Both the position numbers and the translations under genes were made by a program. The notes below the pieces were generated by a model, which ran no database searches, was not told where the DNA came from, and worked only from the letters and a program-made list of their open reading frames with translations. Below, piece by piece: positions 24,198-33,700 of a stretch of 46,375 nucleotides of DNA. The stretch is taken from the NCBI GenBank assembly GCA_015183035.1, contig JACZZP010000029.1, forward strand, positions 1-46,375, read 5' to 3'. The stretch's first letter is position 1. Every line of letters starts with the position of its first letter. This DNA comes from Meloidogyne chitwoodi (taxonomy: Eukaryota; Nematoda; Chromadorea; Rhabditida; Meloidogynidae).

Positions 24198-26543
24198 ATG
24201 TCAAATAGTTTCTTTGTATTTTTACCAAGTAATATTCCTGATTATCCAGATAATCGACCAAATAAATTTCGTGTTCACTTACCAAAACCTCTTTATTTTT
24301 CTGGTAATTGGGTGTGTGGTTTACATAGTATTAATTATCCTTATTCATGGCCATCAACTATTGGAACATTAGATGATCAATGGATCGATATACATTTCTC
24401 AGATAATTTTAGAAGAGGACATGTTTTGAGAATTCCTGTACCTAAAGCTTCACACACTACAGTGGAAAAATTACATGAATTTTTAATCTCTACTTTAGAA
24501 CATCAAAAAGAAACTTTCGAAGGAAATCTTTTAGAAAACCCTCAAGGATTAGTAGACTTACCCTCTATGAAAAAACTAGGACAAAAACGTTTATTACAAG
24601 AACTACGACAAAGTCGATTCGGAGTTGATCCGCCTGAACTTGATGAACTATTTGTTGATCATCCTGACAATTATTGGGAAGAAATTCAAAAATTTAAAAA
24701 TATTGTCAAAGAAGACCAGTCTTCTCTTGATGCAATGAAAATATTAATAGATCGTGAACAAAATGAAACTAGGAAAAATGAACTTACAAAAGCACATTGG
24801 AGTCTTGATTTCAAAAAGAAAACTTTAGATTCAAGAATTAAACTTTTAGAAGGGGAAGCAAAAAGACGTGATACAGAAAAAACTAAATCTGATATTGATA
24901 TAGTTGTAGAATTTTATCAAACATTTCCCCACAATTACCAAGAAATATTAATTGAAGATCATCTAAATTTAATATCTCTTATTATAAAAGTAAAGGAAAA
25001 AATAAGAATTAAATATATAGATGATGGGACAGGTACACAAGAATACCAAAAAATAATTGGCGAAGATGAGACTTCAGCTAGACAAAAGAAGGAAATTGAA
25101 AAATTAAGGAAAAGAATAAATATATTGGACAGTGCAGTAATCAGAAGAGACAAAGAAAAAAGTTTAAAACAATATAATCGAGAGAACAATATTAAACATA
25201 GAGAATTTACAGACGAATTTTTTAAAAATAATCAAGATTATTGGCCAGCAATACAAAATAATTTTCATAATTTATTAATTACTTATCAGGAAATTAATAC
25301 AACTAAAGGTCAATATGATGAAGCAGTAACAGAAGAAAGAAAAAATGAATTAAAAACAAAAATTGATAGATTGACAAGCTTAGTAAATTATAGAACTGAC
25401 AGGTTTCGAGCACTAGAATTTGAAGCAAATGCTAGAGATGATGAGAAAACTGAAACTTTACCAACAACTGAAGAATCTATACCTACAACACAAGCTCCAC
25501 TCACACAAACTGTTAAAAACCCTCAATTACCTCAAATTTTACCAACAACTGAAGAATCTAGTCCAACAGTACAAACTGCTCTCAAAGAAAATACTTTAAG
25601 TCCTCAATTACCTCAAACTTTACCAACAACTGAAGAATCTAGACCAATAGTACAAACTCCTCTCAAAGAAAATATTCAAAGTCCTCAATTACCACAAATT
25701 TTACCTCAAATAAAAACAATACCTAGTGAGAGTACAGATCCTTATACACAACAACAAGAAACTCAACCAGTGACTGAGTCTTCGTCATCTTCTGAAAGTA
25801 TATCTGAACCAAGTCTATCACCAGATATTACAGATAATATTTTACCTTCTAACCCATACATAAATCAAACAGATGAAATAGAAGACCTTCCATCTCTTCC
25901 TACACCCGAAGCTATCTTCAGAGATCCTTCATGGACAGAAGAAATGGAAATGTTTCTAACAAGTTTTCTCAATAGAACCCCGAAAAATAGAGAAAGAATA
26001 AAGTATTTACCCAGAATGCCAACGCTTTTAGCAAAATATAAAGTATTTGAGAATAATATAATAGACATAGACGCCCAAAAACAAGTACTCGGCTCACTAG
26101 CAATTTTATATCACAAAGATTTTAAACGTTTCAAAGTACATTTTGAACATCCTAGTATCAAATATCTATCTTTTTCTCCACAACTCGGATATGTTTTGGG
26201 ATTTGAAAATCCGAATATGGTTAGAAATAAAGAGTTTGCAAAATATGGTTGTGATTTAAAAGGAGGTTTTTCTAGTTTTGCTGTATATACTAAAGGTCTA
26301 ACAGAAAATATGATTATTGGAAATACTCTAAGTTCACTACTAAGAGTTGTCTCAGTTGCAGGAGCTAAACCAGGAGAATATAATGAAAACATCTATGATT
26401 CACCAATTTATGCTCGAGTATTACCAAGAGAAGTCAACGAAATAGAAATTGAACTAAGAACGATGGACAATGGTAGACTTGTACCTTTTTCATTTGGTAC
26501 AGTAATCATTGTCTTAATATTTAAAAAAGTGATTAATTTTTAA
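24198..26543 (+). CDS. Polinton minor capsid (penton-type, PX-like) protein with large insertion
   Basis: 781 aa. The N-terminus (FFVFLPSNIPDYPDNRPNKF...LYFSGNWVCGLHSINYPYSW) and C-terminus (FKVHFEHPSIKYLSFSPQLG...PREVNEIEIELRT) match the ends of Polinton minor capsid proteins, whose single jelly-roll domain forms capsid vertices. Between them is a very long insertion. Residues ~146-418 hold three similar ~85-100-aa charged helical modules (motifs NYWEEIQ, NYQEI, DYWPAIQ and ends such as LEGEAKRRDTEK, LEFEANARDDEK). Then come three 27-aa tandem repeats starting LPTTEES (nt 25458, 25539, 25620) and a Ser/Thr/Pro-rich stretch. The insertion could form a spike or fibre, but that is inferred. The gene has its own TATA box 47 bp upstream and no introns. 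Confidence 0.88.
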   Translation: MSNSFFVFLPSNIPDYPDNRPNKFRVHLPKPLYFSGNWVCGLHSINYPYSWPSTIGTLDDQWIDIHFSDNFRRGHVLRIPVPKASHTTVEKLHEFLISTLEHQKETFEGNLLENPQGLVDLPSMKKLGQKRLLQELRQSRFGVDPPELDELFVDHPDNYWEEIQKFKNIVKEDQSSLDAMKILIDREQNETRKNELTKAHWSLDFKKKTLDSRIKLLEGEAKRRDTEKTKSDIDIVVEFYQTFPHNYQEILIEDHLNLISLIIKVKEKIRIKYIDDGTGTQEYQKIIGEDETSARQKKEIEKLRKRINILDSAVIRRDKEKSLKQYNRENNIKHREFTDEFFKNNQDYWPAIQNNFHNLLITYQEINTTKGQYDEAVTEERKNELKTKIDRLTSLVNYRTDRFRALEFEANARDDEKTETLPTTEESIPTTQAPLTQTVKNPQLPQILPTTEESSPTVQTALKENTLSPQLPQTLPTTEESRPIVQTPLKENIQSPQLPQILPQIKTIPSESTDPYTQQQETQPVTESSSSSESISEPSLSPDITDNILPSNPYINQTDEIEDLPSLPTPEAIFRDPSWTEEMEMFLTSFLNRTPKNRERIKYLPRMPTLLAKYKVFENNIIDIDAQKQVLGSLAILYHKDFKRFKVHFEHPSIKYLSFSPQLGYVLGFENPNMVRNKEFAKYGCDLKGGFSSFAVYTKGLTENMIIGNTLSSLLRVVSVAGAKPGEYNENIYDSPIYARVLPREVNEIEIELRTMDNGRLVPFSFGTVIIVLIFKKVINF

Positions 26544-26545
26544 GC

Positions 26546-26553
26546 TATATAAA
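26546..26553 (+). promoter_or_regulatory. TATA box for the small virion protein/MCP pair
   Basis: TATATAAA, immediately after the previous stop codon and 57 bp upstream of the ATG at 26603. No other box is visible before the major capsid gene, so one transcript may serve both. Confidence 0.55.
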
Positions 26554-26602
26554 TAGAGTTTGTATTATTTTTTTCATAAATAAAATTTAAATTCAAAAAA
26601 AA

Positions 26603-27088
26603 ATGGTTCATGTTGTGTTTGATACTAGTGCAGTTGGATATGATGACTTTATAAATAACAATAATTTTCCTAACGATATGGGAGGTAGCGGAGGAGAATT
26701 TTCTGATAATTATTTTCGAGGATCTTCTCCTTTCCAAAGAGGATATGGAATTCAAAAAGGAGCGGGTGTTGGAGATATTATGCGAGGTCTTTGGCGTTTC
26801 TTTCTTCCTGTAATGAGACAAGTTGGAAATACTGTAAAAACAGAGGCACTAAACACTGGACAGAGAGTATTAGAAAGAGTCAGTCAAGGTGAACCAATAA
26901 AAGAAGCTTTTGTCAGTGAGGGGAAAAAAGGTATTGACACAGTATTAGAAAAAGGAGGTTTACCAAAACAGTTTGGTTCTGGTTTTAAAGGAAGGGGTAT
27001 AAAAAGGAACAAATTACCCAGTTATCAAACCATTATTGGAAAACCGATTAAAAAAAGAGTAAAATCAGACGTTTTTGGTCAATATTGA
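26603..27088 (+). CDS. Small Polinton virion protein (candidate minor capsid/cement protein)
   Basis: 161 aa. A Gly/Asp-rich N-terminus is followed by GAGVGDIMRGLWRFFLPVMR and VGNTVKTEALNTGQRVLERV, an amphipathic helical region. The C-terminus is basic (LPKQFGSGFKGRGIKRNKLP). Proteins with the G-x-GD-I-x-RGL-x-R-F-F pattern sit directly before the major capsid gene in many Polintons, and the layout recalls adenovirus-type internal minor proteins; I infer a virion role from that. It ends 7 bp before the major capsid ATG. The Gly-rich segments could include cleavage sites for the element's own protease, but I cannot identify a site with confidence. Confidence 0.78.
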   Translation: MVHVVFDTSAVGYDDFINNNNFPNDMGGSGGEFSDNYFRGSSPFQRGYGIQKGAGVGDIMRGLWRFFLPVMRQVGNTVKTEALNTGQRVLERVSQGEPIKEAFVSEGKKGIDTVLEKGGLPKQFGSGFKGRGIKRNKLPSYQTIIGKPIKKRVKSDVFGQY

Positions 27089-27095
27089 AAAAACT

Positions 27096-28424
27096 ATGAC
27101 ATTTCATAAAATAGACAACGATAGTATAAATTCTATAACAAATGCTTTAGATTTTTTTCAAATTCCACCTACTAATGTGAGTATTTCGTCATCAAAAGTT
27201 TTTGAAATTTTAACAAGCAACCCTCTCACAGATACACCTTATCATTTTAAAATACATTCTAGTCAAAATTATATTGATTTATCAAAATGTTATTTATTTA
27301 CTGAATTTCGTATTCGAAAAGAAAATACAAATGGTCAGCTTATAGATTTAACTATTACTGACAATATTTCAACATTACAGCTTATAGGACAAACTTTTAT
27401 TAACAATATGCGTATAACTATTAACGCTCGTGAAGTTTTTAATGCTAATTCGTTATATGCTTACAAAACATATTTTTCACATGAACTTTCATTTTCACAA
27501 AATGCAAAAAGTTCTCATTTAAACGCTGCTGGGTATTATTTTAATAATACAGTAAGCCAAGAAAATGGATTAGATTTTCTTGAAAGAAAAAATTTATTTG
27601 ATAAAAGTAAAACAGCTCAATTCATTGCTAAACTTGACGCAGACCTATTCAATCAACCACTTTATTTAATTAATCATTGTGAAATCGATATTGAAATTGT
27701 CCCAAACGATTCACGTTTTATTCTTATCTCATCTGGAATTCAAAATGCTATGGATGTATCAAATAATTATCATTTTGAAGTTGTAAATATGAAATTATAT
27801 GTAAAAAAAGTAGATTTAATGGATGGTTTGGCTCTTGATATAGCCAAACGACTTGAAACAAAACCAGCTAGATATTCTATTCGAAAAACTATGATGAAAC
27901 CACTCTTTATTAGTCAAGGTCGTTATGAATTCAATGCTAATCTTTTTATGGATCAAATTCCCCGGCGTATAACATTAGGTCTAGTAGCAAATAAAGATTA
28001 TGTTGGTGATATTACTCGAAGTCCTTTCAATTTTCAACATTTTAATGTTCGTGAAATTAGTATAATAGCTAATGGTAGAAATTATCCACAAGCTCCTTAT
28101 GATTTTAATTATAAAAAAGGTAAATATGTTAGAGCTTTCAACGATATGAATGAGGCAATAGGGTTTTCAAACTCAAATGAAAGTAACGGAATAACTTATC
28201 AACAATATGGCAAGACACATTGTATTTATGTTTTTAATCTAACGAATAGTGGAGAAGACAATGGTGGAACTTTTGATTTGATTAAAAACGGAACAACAGC
28301 TGTAAATATAAAATTCAATGAAGCTGTACCAGAGGGAGGAATTATGCTCATTGTTATGGGAGAAGCTGATTCACTTATTATGCTTGATAAAAATCGAACT
28401 ATAGCCAGTGATACAACGATATAA
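27096..28424 (+). CDS. Polinton major capsid protein (double jelly-roll)
   Basis: 442 aa from the ATG at 27096; an upstream in-frame TTG at 27075 overlaps the previous gene and is not the start. Recognisable Polinton capsid features include DTPYHFKIHSSQNYIDLSKC near the N-terminus, PLFISQGRYEFNANLFMDQI-PRRITLGLV in the second half, ISIIANGRNYPQAPYDFNY, and the terminal GGIMLIVMGEADSLIMLDKN. This family forms the trimeric hexon-like capsomer of tailless icosahedral virions. The length is short compared with many Polinton capsid proteins but the frame is intact. The gene has no introns and lies 7 bp after the small virion protein gene. Confidence 0.92.
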   Translation: MTFHKIDNDSINSITNALDFFQIPPTNVSISSSKVFEILTSNPLTDTPYHFKIHSSQNYIDLSKCYLFTEFRIRKENTNGQLIDLTITDNISTLQLIGQTFINNMRITINAREVFNANSLYAYKTYFSHELSFSQNAKSSHLNAAGYYFNNTVSQENGLDFLERKNLFDKSKTAQFIAKLDADLFNQPLYLINHCEIDIEIVPNDSRFILISSGIQNAMDVSNNYHFEVVNMKLYVKKVDLMDGLALDIAKRLETKPARYSIRKTMMKPLFISQGRYEFNANLFMDQIPRRITLGLVANKDYVGDITRSPFNFQHFNVREISIIANGRNYPQAPYDFNYKKGKYVRAFNDMNEAIGFSNSNESNGITYQQYGKTHCIYVFNLTNSGEDNGGTFDLIKNGTTAVNIKFNEAVPEGGIMLIVMGEADSLIMLDKNRTIASDTTI

Positions 28425-29155
28425 ATATAATTACATTTTATATAAAAATTTTTATCTAAAAATTTTTCTATTTATAAAAATTTTATAAGATCCCTTACTT
28501 TTTGTTACTATTTCAAAAGAAAAAAAGATAAATTAAATTATTTTTTTAATTTGCATAAATGATTGATTGACAGGTTTTTAAAATTTTTAAAAGAAATTTT
28601 ATTATTTTTTAAATTTGCTTTAATGATTAATTGACAGTTTTTTTAAATTTTTAAAAGAAATTTTATTATTTTTAAATTTGCATAAAAGATTGATTGATAT
28701 GTTTTTAAAATTTTTTAAAAGAAATTTTATTATTTTTAAATTTGCATAAATGATTGATTGACAGGTTTTTAAAATTTTTAAAAGAAATTTTATTATTTTT
28801 AAATTTGAATAAATGATTGATTGACAGGTTTTTAAAAATTTTTCAAAAGAAAAAAAATAAATTATTTAAACTTACATAAATGATTGACAGGTTTTTAAAA
28901 TTTTTAAAAGGAAAAAAGATAAACTATTTAAATTTACATAAATGACTGATTGAAAAGTTTTTAAAAGAAATTTTTATTTTTTTCAAATTTGCATAAAAGA
29001 TTGACAGGTTTTTAAAAGAAATTTTTATTATGTTTTAAATTTGCATAAAAGATTGACAGGTTTTTAAAAGAAAATTTTATTATTTTTAAAAAAATGTTTA
29101 CAAATCATGCTGCGAGCTCTTGAATGTTTTTTTTCTCTCATATAAAAATTTTTTG
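28425..29155. repeat. Polinton non-coding spacer with ~62-66-bp tandem repeats
   Basis: No gene. From about 28540 to 29090 a unit containing TTTGCATAAATGATTGATTG-ACAGG followed by TTTTTAAAATTTTTAAAAGAAATTTTATTATTTTTAAA-type sequence repeats about nine times (starts near 28553, 28617, 28679, 28743, 28807, 28874, 28934, 28990 and 29043). Copies degrade towards the right. This separates the morphogenesis block from the protease/polymerase block and might contain regulatory or replication signals, though none is provable from sequence. Confidence 0.75.
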
Positions 29156-29163
29156 TATATAAA
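29156..29163 (+). promoter_or_regulatory. TATA box for membrane protein/protease
   Basis: TATATAAA lies 43 bp upstream of the ATG at 29199. The box is followed by ATGGGGACC and a T-run before the start codon. Confidence 0.55.
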
Positions 29164-29198
29164 TATGGGGACCATTTTTTTTTTAAATCATTTAAAAG

Positions 29199-29675
29199 AT
29201 GAAAAATATTTTGAAAATAATTTTTCTTATTAGAATTTTTATTCCGTCGATTGAAGGATTACTAACAGGGGGCAGTGTAAAATTAGATGATATTCCAGAA
29301 TATTCTGAACTTGTAAAATATTATAGAAAAAATACAACAAATATTTCAAGAGATCCAATATTATACTCAAAAGAAAAAGTTGTGGCGCCTGTTCCAAATT
29401 TTCTTAATTTTCCTTTTGAAAATCTACCTTTGCTTTGCAAAGAAAGCCCACCAGACAACAGTATTTATGGACATGTATTTTGTTGGGGAATGATATGTTT
29501 ATATGCACTTCTTATAGTCAGCTTAATTATATATCAACTACGATCTGTTCTCTGGTTTAAATTTAAACTTCCAACTGTCAATACTAAACAAGAAAATGTA
29601 TTCAAGTCAGATAACACAAATTCTGAGATCAAATCCCCACACATCGAAAATATTTCAAGGATGTTATCCGTGTAA
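29199..29675 (+). CDS. Polinton type I membrane protein, unknown function
   Basis: 158 aa with an N-terminal signal peptide (KNILKIIFLIRIFIPSIEGL), an ~70-residue luminal part containing one predicted N-glycosylation site (NNTT-like NTTN), two or three Cys, and one transmembrane helix (FCWGMICLYALLIVSLIIYQ) at about residues 94-113. A 45-residue cytosolic tail follows. Its last ~26 codons overlap the start of the protease gene in another frame. No family was recognised. Its position beside the protease suggests a role in assembly or membrane interaction, but this is inference. Confidence 0.72.
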   Translation: MKNILKIIFLIRIFIPSIEGLLTGGSVKLDDIPEYSELVKYYRKNTTNISRDPILYSKEKVVAPVPNFLNFPFENLPLLCKESPPDNSIYGHVFCWGMICLYALLIVSLIIYQLRSVLWFKFKLPTVNTKQENVFKSDNTNSEIKSPHIENISRMLSV

Positions 29676-30042
29676 TCGTCTACCAAACCCTGCATCTGTT
29701 CGAGAAAAAATATTAATTGTTAATTTGGATCCTTTTGGTTATGAAGGTTCACATTGGATTATAATTTACATTAACAAAATGAAAGATGTAATATATTTCG
29801 ATAGTTTAGCTCTTGAAACAAGTATTTGTATGATTAATACATTTCTTAAAAATTTTTCTAAAATTATAAAAAATATAAAACCTTATCAATCCCCTTATTC
29901 TAATACTTGTGCTCATCATTGTATTTCTTTTATTTATTTTTTCTCTAAAGGTTATAATTTTGACAAATATTTAGAATTGTTAGACAATGAATTAAATCCT
30001 GATTTATTCGTATTAAATGTTTTAAATAAAATAATAAATTAA
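29596..30042 (+). CDS. Polinton cysteine protease (adenain/Ulp1-like)
   Basis: 148 aa. The triad and oxyanion residues are visible: H53 in GSHWII, D69 in YFDS, Q98 in YQSP and C105 in NTCAHHC. Their spacing is close to adenovirus protease (His54, Glu71, Gln115, Cys122 in the family). The usual CG after the catalytic Cys is CA here. FQGCYPCNRLP near the N-terminus and LIVNLDPFGYEGSHWI are typical of Polinton proteases, supporting the ATG at 29596 even though it overlaps the preceding gene by 80 bp. The enzyme should mature capsid proteins. It ends only 6 bp from the convergent minus-strand gene. Confidence 0.93.
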   Translation: MYSSQITQILRSNPHTSKIFQGCYPCNRLPNPASVREKILIVNLDPFGYEGSHWIIIYINKMKDVIYFDSLALETSICMINTFLKNFSKIIKNIKPYQSPYSNTCAHHCISFIYFFSKGYNFDKYLELLDNELNPDLFVLNVLNKIIN

Positions 30043-30048
30043 ATATAA

Positions 30049-30448
30049 TTATGAATGTGTTTTAAGATACAGTTGAGTTAAATTTGCACAATCAGGGCAC
30101 AAATAAAACAAATATTTAAAAGAATATTGATATAGAATTGGAAAAATTTCATCTTGTTTTTGACTCAAGTTGAATTTAACACAATCTGAACACCATTTTC
30201 CAGCTTTAAAGTAGTTGATCAGAATGCTAAGTCGTGCTCCAATATCCAACGGTTTTCCTTCGTTTAAAGCAAGGCTCAGAGCATTAACATAATCTCGAGT
30301 TGGTGGGAAGTGTAGGTAACGACATGTTCCCTAAAATTAAATATTCTTTTTATTAATTTAAATTAAAAATAATAACCTCTACAGCTCTTATAATCTCAAT
30401 TTCATCAGGATCTTCAGCATGTTTTCGTTTTATAGGTCCTTTTATCAT
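30049..30448 (-). CDS. Small two-exon Cys-pair protein, candidate zinc-binding regulator
   Basis: Exon 1 is 30377-30448 (24 codons) and exon 2 is 30049-30330, joined by a 46-bp intron with GT...AG ends; the product is 117 aa. It starts MIKGPIKRKHAEDPDEIEII, a basic then acidic N-terminus, followed by GTCRYLHFPPTRDYVNALSL. Two CxxC pairs, WCSDC and LCPDC, lie about 30 residues apart and could bind one zinc ion. The protein at 36041 also has two CxxC-like pairs and an intron, so the two may be distant relatives. Divergently transcribed from DNA polymerase. No family was recognised; transcription or replication control is possible but unproven. Confidence 0.75.
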
Positions 30449-30542
30449 TGTTATATAATAATATTTTATAATATGAATAATAAAAAAATATATTAAAATG
30501 AGTATATTTTATTTAAAAATTATACTATTCAAAAATAAAATT

Positions 30543-30674
30543 GGCGTGGTTTAGTTGAAATAAAAAAATAGAATAGTTTATTAAAAAATAAAAAGGGCGT
30601 GGTTTATTTGAAATAAAAAAATGTGTAGTCTATTAATAAATAAAATGGGCGGAGTATATTTATACATATAAATA
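30543..30674 (+). promoter_or_regulatory. Promoter region with three GGGCG motifs and TATA box
   Basis: Between the divergent Cys-pair gene and DNA polymerase are GGCGTGG (30543-30549), GGGCGTGG (30595-30602) and GGGCGGAG (30647-30654) spaced 52 bp apart, each followed by an AT-rich TTTAGTTGAAATAAAAAAAT-like segment. TATAAATA follows at 30667-30674, 105 bp before the polymerase ATG. The regular spacing suggests tandem binding sites upstream of the polymerase gene. Confidence 0.6.
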
Positions 30675-30778
30675 AGGAAAAAATTTTATTTTATTCTAAT
30701 TTAAATCATTTAATTAAAAATTTATTCTTATTTAAATAATTTCAAAAATTTTAAGTTTATTTTTTAAGAAAATTTATA

Positions 30779-33700
30779 ATGCAAAATTCAAAATTTTCGC
30801 GTACTTTTTATATTTCAAATATTCTTGGACTCGAACAACATGGGTCTGGGAATAATACAACAAATAAATATGTTGAACGTTTAAATGATTCAATTTGGCA
30901 TAATACTAAATTTAATGTTGTAAAGACTTATTCAAAGTTTTCAATTAAAGATGTACCAAATGATCCAGAATCACTTCTTGCTGGTTAATTTTTTTAATAA
31001 AACAAAGTTTAATTTATTTTTAGGAATATTTCAATTTTGTGTTGACGAAGCATTAGAACATGCTAATTCTAAAAATATTTCCCCAGACCAAATTGCGTGT
31101 ACTTTGAGTAGTGAAATGTTGGAATATGATATCTGGATTCCTTTTAGGTTTATTTTTTCAAATTATTATTAATTAACGAAAAATTTTTTTAAAGCAATTT
31201 AACTAATAATACTGTCGACGCTATGATTAATAGATGTCAACATATTGCACAAAGTAATAAACAAAATGATGCAACTTTTTGGGGGACGCCTTTTAATATT
31301 ACTGTAACAACTCTAAATAAAACAAAATTCAAAAAACGTCGTCTAGTTGGAGGAGCAGCAAGAAAAATACCAAAAGTCCAACACCAAATTAATAAGAGCT
31401 CCCTCATGAAATTCGACAGCCCTGACAATAAAAATCATTGTTTATTTTTCGCTTTAATTGCTTCTCTTGTGCAAAATATTTTTAATTGGTCAACAAAAAA
31501 TTTTTTCAATTATATTCACAACTTGAAAGGAATGTCTGGTCGTTTCCAATCTGACACTTATCAAATTATGAATAAAGTTGGAGCTGATTTTGGTTTAAAT
31601 GAATATGATGCATTTATTTGGATACCAAGAATTGTTGATTATTGGAATAATATCACATGTAAAGGACAATATATTGTAAAAGTATTTGTCTTTGAGGATA
31701 GAGGTAATTATAAACCAGAATTTGAATATGGCCCAAATGATTATAATTTACCAATTTCTCTTTATTTTAACGACAATGAAAAACATTTTTATGCTGTGAA
31801 AAAAAAGGGTAGCCTATTTGGAAAAAGATACTGTTTTTCATGTAAATCAGTATTCAGTCAAGCTCAACTACATTCAATGTCTTGTCTTGGTCGATGTAAA
31901 AATTGTTCATGTGTTGGGCCTTCATATCCTTGCCAACCAGACAATATTTTTTACAAACATTGTAATTTATGTTTCAAAACTTTTAACAACAAAGATTGTT
32001 ATGAACATCATATTAAATCTGGATTTTGTAACAATTCTAAAAAATGTTATAATTGTGGAGTTATTTGGAACGTTAAAGACAATACACGAAACGGAAGGAA
32101 AGGTCATGTATGCACAGAAAAATATTGTACAACCTGTAGCGACTATCATGATCCAAAGCGAGGATGTTATATTAAACCTTTAGAATTAAAAGAATATGAA
32201 CCTTATCGACTTATTGCTTTTGATTTTGAAACAACACAAATGTCTGCAATACATGAACCTAACTTTATTGCAGCAAAGGTTACATGTCAATTTTGTATTC
32301 TAAATGATAATAGTAATTCTTGCAAATTTTGTGGTCAACATCGTATTATAACATTCTCCCAACAACCTTTCAATAAAACAACTGTTGATAAAATGATAAT
32401 AGATGAAAATCCTCTTTCGTCTTTTGTTGATTGGCTTATAAATGATCTACCCCAAAATTGTGACACTTTTGCTTTTTCACATTTTGGTGGTAAATTTGAC
32501 ATGGTTATCGCTTTAAATGAACTCGTCAAAAAAGGACTTACACCTCAAATGTTAAAAAAAGGAAATAAAATGTATGAAATGAAGATAAAGGCAAAAAAGA
32601 ATAGTATAATATTCCGTGACAGCTTCAATTTAATGCCAATGCCATTAGCTGCACTAGTATCAGCTTTCGATCTAAAGGTAGAAGATAAACCATTCTTCCC
32701 TCATACGGCAAATAACCCAGAAAATTATGGCAAAGAAATTTTTCCAACAACATCAGAATATCTTGCTGACGGAATGATGCCTGAAAAAAGAAAAATGTTT
32801 GACTCTTGGTACAATCAAAACAAAAATATTCCTTTTGTTCTTAATGAAGCTTTGGCTAGTTATTGTACAAATGATGTTGAAATATTAATGGCTTCTCTAA
32901 TTACTTTCCAAAGAGAATTTTTTGAAGTATATTTTTTTTATTAAATTAAATTAATTATTTATAATTAAGGTTACTAAAAGAGAAACTGGTGAAAGAGCAG
33001 CATCAACTAAATGTCATAAAGGAATTGATGTGCTTCGAGAATCAATGACCATCGCTTCAGCCTGTATGAGACATTTTCGAACAAATCATCTTAAAGAACA
33101 ACATCTAGCACTTGTACCTGAACGAGGATATGATATTGTTGATGGTAATCAAAGTCTTCTTGCTCTTCGATTTTTAAAATGGTATTCTGAACAATTTGAT
33201 GTTATTATACAAACTGTTCATTCAAAAGAAGGAGAAAAAAAGTATATATCTAATAATAAAATTTTAATAAATAAAAATTTTTTTTAGAATTGGAAAATAT
33301 CAACTTGATGGATATGTAGAAAGTGAAAAATATGGTCTTGAAATAAATGGTTGTGTTTGGCATGGGTGTCCTAAATGTTATCCTAATGATAACATCCTCA
33401 TGCCAAATGGAAAAACAGCTGGTTATTTGAGAGAACAAGATAAAAATAGGTTAATATTTTTTTAAAATAATATAATTAAAAAATTTTTTTAGAATGGAAT
33501 TTATCAAGACCCAAATTGATCGTGTTGATGTATATTGGGAATGTGATATTTATAAAATGTTGGAAAAGGATAAAGAAATGCGCAACAAATTTTACAATTA
33601 TATTGACGATGGACCAATTGATATAAGAAATTGTTTTAATGGAGGTCGCACTGGTCCCTTAAAACTTTTTCATGAAGTTAAACCTGGAGAGAAAATATCG

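Noticed and set aside
27075..27095. Seven-residue N-terminal extension of the major capsid protein from TTG
   Set aside because: It overlaps the previous stop codon region and lacks an ATG; the ATG at 27096 has the usual A-rich leader and 7-bp gap.
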